Under the pieces are notes generated by a model. That model was not told where the DNA came from, searched no databases, and worked only from the letters and a program-made list of their open reading frames with translations. DNA of 64,000 bases. Source: Propionibacterium australiense. Lineage in GTDB: Bacteria; Actinomycetota; Actinomycetes; Propionibacteriales; Propionibacteriaceae. Location of the stretch: contig NZ_RCIV01000002.1 in assembly GCF_003666605.1 (NCBI RefSeq), positions 310,001 through 374,000 of the forward strand, read 5' to 3'. The translations under genes and the position numbers were made by a program. Of the stretch, positions 8,651-15,523 are shown in pieces. Positions within the stretch are counted from its first letter, which is position 1. Every line of letters starts with the position of its first letter.

Positions 8651-8832
8651 TGACGGTCTCCCTCGATTTCGCGTACGGCGGCTGCGGTCTCCGGGCGAGA
8701 CGGGTCGGTGTACGCCCGCCGGAACGAGTTCTGCCGAAATCTTACGCCACGGGCACTGCCCCGCCATTGCCAGACCAGCGGGGCACGCTCTGCGCCGGCT
8801 CGCCCCGGATGGCAGATCGGGGAGCGTCGGTT

Positions 8833-8860
8833 TTGGCTTTCTGCCGTGTGCGTCTATAGT
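8833..8860 (+). promoter_or_regulatory. Promoter of the initiator tRNA gene
   Basis: TTGGCT (8833-8838) and TATAGT (8855-8860) are separated by 16 bp and end 12 bp before the first base of the mature tRNA. This is the expected layout for a stable-RNA promoter with a short 5' leader. Confidence 0.6.
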
Positions 8861-8872
8861 TGACGGAGCCGA

Positions 8873-8949
8873 CGCGGGGTGGAGCAGTTCGGTAGCTCGC
8901 TGGGCTCATAACCCAGAGGTCACAGGTTCAAATCCTGTCCCCGCTACCA
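8873..8949 (+). tRNA. Initiator tRNA-fMet (CAT anticodon)
   Basis: A 77-nt cloverleaf can be drawn by hand. The acceptor stem is CGCGGGG against CCCCGCT with a C1-U72 mismatch. The anticodon stem CTGGG/CCCAG contains the three consecutive G-C pairs diagnostic of initiator tRNAs. The anticodon CAT is at 8907-8909, the T-arm has GTTCAAATC, and the 3' CCA is encoded. The mismatch at the end of the acceptor stem and the three G-C pairs together identify it as the formyl-methionine initiator rather than an elongator tRNA-Met. Confidence 0.95.
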
Positions 8950-8958
8950 TGAAGTCGA

Positions 8959-9000
8959 AGTCGCCGGGCTCTGCGGACTCCTCCGCAGAGCCCGGCGACT
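8959..9000 (+). terminator. Terminator hairpin after tRNA-fMet
   Basis: A perfect 19-bp stem (8959-8977 with 8982-9000) has a 4-nt loop (CTCC) and starts 9 nt after the tRNA CCA end. No U-tract follows, which is common for actinobacterial intrinsic terminators. Confidence 0.8.
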
Positions 9001-9347
9001 CGTCATGAACGAGCAGTTCGTCATGTGGCGGCAGGGCCATGGGGTCCTGTTCCTCACCCGTCCCCGATCGGACGATCCCCCTCCCAGCTGCAGGATGCGG
9101 CAGCTGTCTGCGCACCGGCTGATGTGGGAAACGAGGTCCCCACCCCACCACCACGGTCCCGGCCAGGACCAGCTTCAGCGCTCAGGGGCCCTCCGGCGCG
9201 CGGGGACGACGCGGCCAGTGCTGCGGCGTCGCTGCCGTCCCTCGCCCTTACGGGAGCATCACGGACGCCGATAGAAACCATCTGGTCACATTTTCGTAAG
9301 GATTCTGCCCTGCTCCACGTCATTCCTGCCCGGCCAGACTTCCTGTC
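9001..9347 (+). promoter_or_regulatory. 347-bp gap with candidate promoter of the redox operon
   Basis: No convincing gene lies here. The only regulatory-looking signal is AACC (9276-9279), 15 bp, CGT (9295-9297), about 50 bp upstream of the lipoprotein gene. This has the AAC...CGT look of promoters used by extracytoplasmic-function sigma factors and would fit an envelope redox operon. The lipoprotein start lacks a clear Shine-Dalgarno. The assignment is tentative. Confidence 0.25.
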
Positions 9348-9893
9348 ATGAAAAAAATCATTGGTTCCCTGACCGCGGCAGTCCTCGCTGCCGGTGTACT
9401 GGCCGCCTGCGGCCCCAACGACAAGAAGGATGCCGACGGTTCGATGAGCCCGGCCATGTCCTCGGACGCCATGAGCCCGGAATCGGCCATGTCACACGAT
9501 GCGATGTCGCCGGAATCCGCCATGTCCTCGGGCGCCATGAGCCAGGAGTCAGCCATGTCGCAGGACAAGATGATGTCACCAGGAAGGTTCATCAGCCACG
9601 ACGAGTACAAGGCCAACTCCGACAAGAAGACCGACACGAAGTCGATTCTCTTCTTCAACGCCACATGGTGCCCCAGCTGCCAGGCGATCACCAAGGCCCT
9701 CAAGGAGAACCCGGGCAGGATTCCCGACGGCACGGACATCGTCAGCGTCGACTACGATTCCAACCCGGAACTGCGCCAGAAGTATGGGGTGACTACCCAG
9801 CACACCTTCGTTCAGGTGGATGCCGAGGGCAATGCCGTCCGCACCTGGAGTGCAACGAACATCGACGACGCCCTCTCCGGCATCAAGAACTGA
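9348..9893 (+). CDS. Thioredoxin-fold lipoprotein with methionine-rich linker
   Basis: The 181-residue protein has a lipoprotein signal peptide (MKKIIGSLTA start, lipobox LAAC, Cys21). A spacer from residues 33-76 holds 10 methionines in 44 residues, built from alternating 5- and 6-residue units of the type AMSPES / AMSHD / AMSSG. The C-terminal thioredoxin domain has an active site WCPSC with Cys98 and Cys101 and the usual VDYDSNPELRQKYGV region and TFVQVDAEG strand. It should sit outside the membrane as a thiol-disulfide oxidoreductase receiving electrons from the CcdA-like protein encoded 26 bp downstream. The Met-rich linker may be an oxidant sink, a methionine-sulfoxide substrate or a soft-metal (copper) ligand. 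Short tandem DNA repeats underlie it. Confidence 0.85.
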   Translation: MKKIIGSLTAAVLAAGVLAACGPNDKKDADGSMSPAMSSDAMSPESAMSHDAMSPESAMSSGAMSQESAMSQDKMMSPGRFISHDEYKANSDKKTDTKSILFFNATWCPSCQAITKALKENPGRIPDGTDIVSVDYDSNPELRQKYGVTTQHTFVQVDAEGNAVRTWSATNIDDALSGIKN

Positions 9894-9919
9894 GCTGAGG
9901 GACCGAGGGCTGATCTGCA

Positions 9920-11593
9920 ATGCTGTTCACTGCTGTTCTGTCGCTGCTGGCCGGTGTTCTCACCGTCCTTGCACCGTGTGTCCTGCCGTTTCTGCCCGTC
10001 ATCGTCGGTGGGAGCCTCAACGGGAGCCGTCATCGCCCCTATGTGATCGCCGGTTCACTGGTCGTCTCGCTCATGGCGTTCACCCTGCTGCTCAAGGCCT
10101 CAACGGCACTGATCAAGATTGATCCGCGGGTGTGGACCACCGTCTCGGGCGGGCTCGTGATCGCCTTGGGCGTCATGATGCTCTTCCCCGGGATCTGGAC
10201 GAGCATCTCGACGAGGATCGGGCTGGAGCAGGGTTCCCACGCCCTGCTGAGCAAGGCCCAGAACCAAGGCAGTGGAACGGCCAGCGCTGTTCTGACAGGT
10301 GTGGCCCTCGGTCCCGTGTTCAGCAGCTGCAGCCCCACCTATGCCTGGCTGATCGCCTCCGTGCTGCCGGCCAGCCGTACCGCCGGGCTTGCCTACCTGG
10401 GGCTGTACTGCATCGGCATGACCGCCGCCCTGCTGGGGATCTCCCTGCTCGGCCGCAGGCTCATCGACAAGGTGAAGTGGGCGGCCAACCCGCGGGGCGC
10501 CTTTCAGCGCGGCATCGCCGCCCTGTTCATCATCGTCGGCCTGTTCGTCGCCACAGGCCTGGACCGGAAGGTCCAGACCTGGGCCGTCGAGAAACTGCCA
10601 ACCCTCAGCGCGCTGGAGGAGAAGGTGCTGCCCAAGGACCAGTCCGGCAACACCGGGGACGGCCAGCCGAAGGCCATCGGTCAGGACATGTCCCACCAGG
10701 CTCCCGAGCTGGAGGGCATCCAGCAGTGGATCAACAGTGATCCGCTCACCCTGGAGCGGCTCCGCGGCAAGGTGACGCTGATCGACTTCTGGACCTATTC
10801 GTGCATCAACTGCGTGCGCACGCAGCCCTATCTGAACGCCTGGTACGACAACTACCGCGATCAGGGGCTGCAGATCATCGGCGTGCACGCACCGGAGTTC
10901 GCCTTCGAGAAGGAGCCCGAGAATGTGGCCAAGGCGGTGCGCGAGGCCGGTATCAAGTACCCGGTGGCCCTCGACAACGACTTCGCCACGTGGCGGGCCT
11001 ATGGCAATCAGTACTGGCCCGCCAAGTACCTGATCGACCAGGAGGGCAAGGTGCGGTACACCCATTTCGGGGAAGGAGCCTATGAGGAGACAGAGAAGAA
11101 GATCCGCGAACTGCTGAACTCGACCGGCCCCATGGCGCAGGCCTCCTCCGACGAGCATGCCGCCTCCGACCAGTCCCCGGAGACCTACCTGGGCACCAAC
11201 AGGGCACGCGGCTATCGCGGCAACCCGTCCCTGAGACAGGGCACGACCGAGCACGAGCCGGAGCGCTCCCTGGCATCCAACGAATGGACCCTGTCCGGAC
11301 GCTGGAAGGCCGATGGCGAGTCGATCACCTCCGATTCCGACGGTGCGACCCTCACGTACAAATTCGACGGGCGGGAGCTCTACCTGGTCATGGGCGGCCA
11401 GAGCGGCACGGTGAAGGTGAAGGTCAACGGCGAGGAGCGGGATCTCGGCCCGGACGCCCCTGGAGGCGTGGCAGAGGTGGACGAGCACCGGTTGTACCGG
11501 CTCGTCTCACTGCCCAGCCCGAAGACCGGCACCACCGTGGAGCTCACCTTCAACAAGGGGATCACTGCGAATGCCTTCACCTTCGGCGGGTAA
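9920..11593 (+). CDS. dipZ: DipZ-family protein: CcdA transmembrane domain fused to thioredoxin-like domain
   Basis: This 557-residue fusion carries electrons across the membrane to extracytoplasmic thiols. Residues 1-215 form a six-helix CcdA/DsbD-gamma-like domain with paired reactive cysteines, Cys20 in VLAPCVLP and Cys137 in FSSCSPTYA. A linker leads to a TlpA/redoxin-like domain (about 265-395) with the DipZ-type motif WTYSCINCVRTQPYL, Cys295 and Cys298. A C-terminal beta-sandwich region (about 430-557) contains WTLSGRWKADGESITSDSDG and TLTYKFDGRELYLVM, as in mycobacterial DipZ. It lies between the Trx lipoprotein and a two-component system, so reduction of the lipoprotein, and perhaps repair of methionine sulfoxide or cytochrome maturation, is the likely job. 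Confidence 0.92.
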   Translation: MLFTAVLSLLAGVLTVLAPCVLPFLPVIVGGSLNGSRHRPYVIAGSLVVSLMAFTLLLKASTALIKIDPRVWTTVSGGLVIALGVMMLFPGIWTSISTRIGLEQGSHALLSKAQNQGSGTASAVLTGVALGPVFSSCSPTYAWLIASVLPASRTAGLAYLGLYCIGMTAALLGISLLGRRLIDKVKWAANPRGAFQRGIAALFIIVGLFVATGLDRKVQTWAVEKLPTLSALEEKVLPKDQSGNTGDGQPKAIGQDMSHQAPELEGIQQWINSDPLTLERLRGKVTLIDFWTYSCINCVRTQPYLNAWYDNYRDQGLQIIGVHAPEFAFEKEPENVAKAVREAGIKYPVALDNDFATWRAYGNQYWPAKYLIDQEGKVRYTHFGEGAYEETEKKIRELLNSTGPMAQASSDEHAASDQSPETYLGTNRARGYRGNPSLRQGTTEHEPERSLASNEWTLSGRWKADGESITSDSDGATLTYKFDGRELYLVMGGQSGTVKVKVNGEERDLGPDAPGGVAEVDEHRLYRLVSLPSPKTGTTVELTFNKGITANAFTFGG

Positions 11594-11595
11594 TT

Positions 11596-12306
11596 ATGGT
11601 GGAGGGCGTGGCACAGGTACTCGTGGTCGATGATGATGACACCGTCCGTGGCGTCGTCAGTGATTATCTTCGGGCTGCCGGAATGCAGGTGGTCACCTGC
11701 GATGACGGAATCGATGCCCTGACGCTGGCCGCCCGGACGGACTTCGACCTCATCGTCCTCGACCTGATGCTGCCCGGCATCGACGGCCTCGAGGTGCACC
11801 GCCGGCTTCGTCGCGACGGCAACCGCGCCGCCGTGATCATGCTCACCGCCAAGGGCTCCGAGTCGGATCGGATTCTCGGTCTGGAGAACGGGGCCGACGA
11901 TTATCTCACGAAACCCTTCAGCGCCCGCGAACTGGTGCTACGAGTGGAATCGGTGCTGCGCCGGACCGAGGCCGGCACGAACAGGTCCGACCGGCAGGTG
12001 GTGACCGATGGCGACCTGCGACTCGACCTGACCGCCAGGAAGGCCTTCATGGGCGATCGCCCGCTCGAACTCACCCTGCGCGAATATGATCTGCTGGCCC
12101 ACATGGTCACTCATCCCGACCAGGTGATGTCCCGCGAGGAACTCATGGGCCGGGTGTGGGGCTGGGAGTACGGCGATCAGTCAACGGTCACCGTGCACGT
12201 CCGCAGGCTGCGCGGAAAGATCGAGAAAGACCCCTCGACCCCCAGACGGCTGGTCACCGTCTGGGGGCGCGGCTACCGCTGGGAACCGGTGAAGGAGACA
12301 CCATGA
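11596..12306 (+). CDS. OmpR/PhoB-type response regulator
   Basis: The 236-residue protein has a receiver domain with acidic pocket VDDDD, phospho-acceptor Asp56 in VLDLMLPG, the conserved Thr/Ser and Lys in MLTAKG and YLTKPF, and GADDYL. After a linker (about 120-135) comes a winged-helix DNA-binding domain with ELTLREYDLLAHMVTHP, SREELMGRVWGWE, TVTVHVRRLRGKIE and WGRGYRW. It begins 2 bp after the dipZ stop with no independent Shine-Dalgarno, so it is coupled to dipZ. A GTG start at 11608 is possible. Its stop overlaps the kinase start by 4 bp. It probably controls the envelope redox genes of the same operon; targets cannot be read directly. Confidence 0.92.
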   Translation: MVEGVAQVLVVDDDDTVRGVVSDYLRAAGMQVVTCDDGIDALTLAARTDFDLIVLDLMLPGIDGLEVHRRLRRDGNRAAVIMLTAKGSESDRILGLENGADDYLTKPFSARELVLRVESVLRRTEAGTNRSDRQVVTDGDLRLDLTARKAFMGDRPLELTLREYDLLAHMVTHPDQVMSREELMGRVWGWEYGDQSTVTVHVRRLRGKIEKDPSTPRRLVTVWGRGYRWEPVKETP

Positions 12307-13361
12307 CCGGCCTGCTCCTGGCAGTCACTGCCGCACTGGGAATGGGGCTGGTCGGCGTCCTGACGACCCTACGTGTAGCCCGGCACTCCGTCCGCTGGGC
12401 CACCATTCTCAGCCCGGTCACCGCAGTGCTGGCCATCGGTGCAGGCCTGCTCGTGGGAATCCGGCAGATGCTCATCGGCGACGCCCAGGTGGTGCTGAGC
12501 GTTCTCGCTGCCGTACTCCCGGTCGCCCTGCTGGTCGGGATTTTCGTCTCCATCAGGAGCAATCGGATCGCGAGCCTCACCCGAGCCGAGCTGGAGGCGG
12601 AGCAACGCGACCGCGCGGTCGAGAAGGGACGGCTGGAGCTCATCACCTGGCTGTCCCACGACCTGCGCACCCCCCTGGCCGGCATCCGTGCCATGGGTGA
12701 GGCGCTGAGCGACGGAGTCGCCTCTGAGCCGGAACGCTACTACCGCTCCATCATTGCCGAGGCCGATCGCACCACGGCCATGGTCAATGATCTGATGGCC
12801 CTGGCCGGCCTGCAGTCGGGGACGAACCGGATGAGCGACGAACCAGTCAGTCTCGCAGACCTCGTCTCCGACCTGCTCGTCCAGCTGCAGCCGCTTGCAG
12901 AGGCCCGCGGGCTTCACCTGGCCGGCGAACTCGCCACGGACAGCTCCGAGGTTCACGGCGACGCCAGCCTTCTCGCACGAGCACTGCAGAACGTCATGGG
13001 GAACGCGGTGAACTACAGCCTTCCGGGCAGTCGTGTCCGCGTACTGCTCTACGCGAGTCCCGGCACGGTCACGGTCCGGGTGAGTGACGGCTGTGGTGGC
13101 CTGGACGAGGACACGGCCCAGCACATGTTCGAGGCCGGTTGGCGCAAGGACGCGGCCCGAACACCCAGGGCCACCACCGGCTCGGGACTGGGGCTGTCCA
13201 TCGTACGGGCCGTCGTCGACGCCCACGGGGGCAGGGTCTATGTGGAACCGGGCGATGCAGGGTGCTCGATGATCATCGAGCTCCCGGCCCGCGCATCCAG
13301 CCCCGGGTGCTCTGACGAACACTCCCGTGCAGGCGCGACGGACTCGCCTGTGGCCTCCTGA
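12303..13361 (+). CDS. Sensor histidine kinase
   Basis: The 352-residue kinase has an N-terminal membrane unit of about three hydrophobic segments (residues 1-21, 34-54, 61-84) and no sizeable extracytoplasmic sensor domain. The signal is probably sensed within the membrane or via a partner. The dimerisation/phosphoacceptor motif is SHDLRTPLAGIRA with His119. The catalytic domain shows the N-box (LQNVMGNAVNYS), G1 (VSDGCGGLDED) and G2 (GSGLGLSIVRAVVDAHGG). It pairs with the response regulator just upstream (ATGA overlap). Location behind dipZ suggests the signal is thiol redox state or oxidative damage, but that is inference. Confidence 0.9.
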   Translation: MTGLLLAVTAALGMGLVGVLTTLRVARHSVRWATILSPVTAVLAIGAGLLVGIRQMLIGDAQVVLSVLAAVLPVALLVGIFVSIRSNRIASLTRAELEAEQRDRAVEKGRLELITWLSHDLRTPLAGIRAMGEALSDGVASEPERYYRSIIAEADRTTAMVNDLMALAGLQSGTNRMSDEPVSLADLVSDLLVQLQPLAEARGLHLAGELATDSSEVHGDASLLARALQNVMGNAVNYSLPGSRVRVLLYASPGTVTVRVSDGCGGLDEDTAQHMFEAGWRKDAARTPRATTGSGLGLSIVRAVVDAHGGRVYVEPGDAGCSMIIELPARASSPGCSDEHSRAGATDSPVAS

Positions 13362-13397
13362 GCATCGCATCCCCGGGGCCGCGGACGAGGCGCGCCG

Positions 13398-13964
13398 TCA
13401 GGCGATGATTCCCAGGTGCTCGAGCAGGATCTTCGTGCCCAGGGCGATGAGCAGGACACCGCCCAGGACCTCGGCAGGCGTGCGGAACCGGGCGCCGAGA
13501 CTGTGGCCGATCGGCACACCGGCGAGGGCGATGACGAAGGTGGTCAGGCCGATCACCGCGACCGCCTGGATGATCGGTACGTCGAGAACCGCCATGGATA
13601 TGCCCACCGCTGCTGCGTCGATGCTCGTGGCGACACCCAGCAGCAGGAGTCTCTTGAGCCCCATCCACTCGGCGCGCGGGTTCTCGTCCTCGGGATGCAG
13701 AGCCTCCCAGATCATCTTGCCGCCGATGAAACCCAACAGGCCGAAGGCGATCCAGTGGTCGACGGGTTCGACGAGGCCGGCGAACCGAGAGGTGAGGGCC
13801 CAGCCGAGAAGAGGCATGAGCGCCTGGAAGAGACCGAAGACGCCGGCGATGAGGAATGCCCTGCCCCAGAGCAGACGCATCATCTGCAGGCCGCTCGCGA
13901 GAGAGGCGGCGAAGGCGTCGGCGGAGACGCTGAGTCCGACGAAAAAAATGCTGAGAAATGACAA
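13398..13964 (-). CDS. mntP: Manganese efflux pump MntP
   Basis: The 188-residue integral membrane protein has six hydrophobic segments in two repeats. Each repeat carries the conserved aspartate motif: LSVSADAFAASLASG in the first half and VATSIDAAAVGISMAV in the second, both needed for Mn2+ export in the family. The frame is open upstream to a GTG at 14039, but that start would lie inside the riboswitch aptamer. I therefore chose the TTG at 13964, which has GAGAGG 6 nt upstream and gives exactly the E. coli MntP length. It faces the kinase gene convergently, with 36 bp between stops. Expression is expected to rise with Mn2+ through the upstream riboswitch. Confidence 0.93.
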   Translation of the reverse strand: MSFLSIFFVGLSVSADAFAASLASGLQMMRLLWGRAFLIAGVFGLFQALMPLLGWALTSRFAGLVEPVDHWIAFGLLGFIGGKMIWEALHPEDENPRAEWMGLKRLLLLGVATSIDAAAVGISMAVLDVPIIQAVAVIGLTTFVIALAGVPIGHSLGARFRTPAEVLGGVLLIALGTKILLEHLGIIA

Positions 13965-14024
13965 CAGGAGCCTCTCGGTGGTGGCCGAAGGCTCAGGGAG
14001 GGACTTCGGCCGTGGACAACAGCC

Positions 14025-14138
14025 GAAGGTCTCGCTCACTCCGCACCGTGCGAAGCGATACGCCGGGCGGGGTCACCGCCAGTATGTCGACGTATCTCCG
14101 GGCCCGCAGAGGACCCTGCATGGGAGCTACTCCCCTTC
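14025..14138 (-). promoter_or_regulatory. yybP-ykoY manganese riboswitch
   Basis: Read on the minus strand, the 114-nt element starts with GAAGGGGAGTAGCTCC, carries the conserved CGACATACTGGC in the middle, and ends with GAGCGAGACCTTC-like sequence. GAAGG (14134-14138) pairs with CCTTC (14025-14029) as P1. These are the hallmark conserved loops of the yybP-ykoY Mn2+ aptamer. It sits directly upstream of mntP, the most common target of this class. The 60-nt expression platform contains two CTTCGGC/GGCCGAAG-type alternatives plus a GAGCC...GGCTC stem that would cover the mntP ribosome-binding region, suggesting translational control. Confidence 0.93.
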
Positions 14139-14146
14139 ACTAATGA

Positions 14147-14182
14147 AGGCTAGCATTACCACACCCGATCCTGTCAAGGATC
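14147..14182 (-). promoter_or_regulatory. Promoter of mntP with overlapping inverted repeat
   Basis: A perfect -35 TTGACA lies on the minus strand at 14172-14177. A -10 is either GCTAGC (14149-14154, 17-bp spacing) or an extended TGC-TAGCCT (14147-14152, 19-bp spacing). The inverted repeat GATCCT-N4-AGGATC (14167-14182) covers the -35 and is a candidate operator. Confidence 0.5.
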
Positions 14183-14216
14183 CGATCTCGGGGTGAACAG
14201 CGCGCCTGGGATTCAG

Positions 14217-15260
14217 TCAGTCTGCGCACACGTGCAGCAGCGACTTGACCGCCCGGCGCTCGTCCATGGCCGCGTAGGCCTCCTGCACGTCATCGAGGTC
14301 GAACTCCGCGGTGAACACGCGGCCGGGATCGATCGAGCCGTCGAGGACGGCCTCCAGGAGGATCTGGCGGTCGTAGGTCGTCACCGAGGCCGGGCCGCCG
14401 CGCAGGCCGATGTTCCGCCAGAACAGGCCCAGCGAGTCGATGTCGACGTCGTGGGGAACGCCGACGCGGCCGATGACGGAGCCGGGACGCGCGACGGCGA
14501 TGGCGGTCTGGGTGGACTGGTTGGTGCCGACGCACTCGAGCACCGCATCGGCGCCGACGCCTCCGGTCAGCTCCATCACCCGCGTTACGGCATCGGCCCC
14601 GCGTTCGGGCACGATATCGCTGGCCCCGAACTCACGGGCGATCCGCTGGCGGTCCTCGTGCCGGCTCATCGCGATGATGCGCTCGGCGCCGAGCATCCGG
14701 GCGCTCAGCACGCCCAGCAGTCCGACGGCGCCGTCCCCGAGGACCACTGCCGTGGCACCCGGGCCCACCTCGGCCATCCTGGCCGCGTGGTAGCCGGTCG
14801 CCATCACGTCGGACAGGGTGAGCAGGCTCGCACGCATCGCGGCCGAGTAGTCGCCGGGAACCCCCGGCACCTTCACCAGGGCACCGTCGGCGTTGTAGGC
14901 GCGCATGTACTCGGCCTGGTAGCCGGCGTTTCCGCCCGGTTCCGCATTCGGGCAGTTCGCGTCGAAACCCGCCAGGCACACCGGGCAGGCGCCGCAGCCA
15001 TGGGTGAAGGGCACGATGACGAAGTCGCCCGGAGCCAGCGAGGACACCGCCGGACCTGTCTCGGTGACGACACCCATCGCCTCGTGGCCGGTGAGTGAGC
15101 CGTGCTCGCGGTGACTGATGCCGCGGAACCACCACAGATCGGAGCCGCACACGCAGGCGTCGGTGACGCGAACGATCACATCGGTGGATTTCCTGATGAC
15201 CGGTTCGGGACGGTCCTCGACCCGCACCGTCCCGGGTTCGACGAAGACTGCGGCTCGCAT
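14217..15260 (-). CDS. Zinc-dependent alcohol dehydrogenase (MDR family)
   Basis: The 347-residue medium-chain dehydrogenase starts at the ATG at 15260 with GGAGGG 6 nt upstream. The frame stays open far upstream, but that part is antisense to the transporter genes and not coding. The catalytic-zinc ligands are in TDACVCGSD and GHEAMG, the structural-zinc Cys4 loop is CGACPVCLAGFDANC, and the NAD(P) Rossmann motif is VVLGDGAVGLLGV. The GNAGYQAEYMRA segment is common in threonine-dehydrogenase-like/alcohol-dehydrogenase families. The substrate is not determinable. It is monocistronic, bounded upstream by a 263-bp gap and downstream by the mntP promoter. Confidence 0.88.
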   Translation of the reverse strand: MRAAVFVEPGTVRVEDRPEPVIRKSTDVIVRVTDACVCGSDLWWFRGISHREHGSLTGHEAMGVVTETGPAVSSLAPGDFVIVPFTHGCGACPVCLAGFDANCPNAEPGGNAGYQAEYMRAYNADGALVKVPGVPGDYSAAMRASLLTLSDVMATGYHAARMAEVGPGATAVVLGDGAVGLLGVLSARMLGAERIIAMSRHEDRQRIAREFGASDIVPERGADAVTRVMELTGGVGADAVLECVGTNQSTQTAIAVARPGSVIGRVGVPHDVDIDSLGLFWRNIGLRGGPASVTTYDRQILLEAVLDGSIDPGRVFTAEFDLDDVQEAYAAMDERRAVKSLLHVCAD

Positions 15261-15523
15261 GATGCCCTCCATCAGACGCGGCATAGCCGGCACCGTCCGG
15301 CCGGTGCTCCTGGTCCGACGTCTGGTGACGAGATTATCGCAGGCTCCGGTGAAAGAGGCCAGGACGGCCGCCTCGTCGAGCCGACGGTCCAGCACCATGG
15401 CTCGCATGGTCACCGGATCCGATGCCCCGCCCCTCGTCGGCTGATCGGGCCTGGCGTCCCCGGCCATGCTCGCGCCGGGCCGCGCAACCGAGGAGCGGGG
15501 CCTTCCTGCCCTGGGAGCTCTCC

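Noticed and set aside
14025-14039. mntP start at GTG 14039
   Set aside because: It would place the first codons inside the manganese aptamer and add 25 residues not found in the family.
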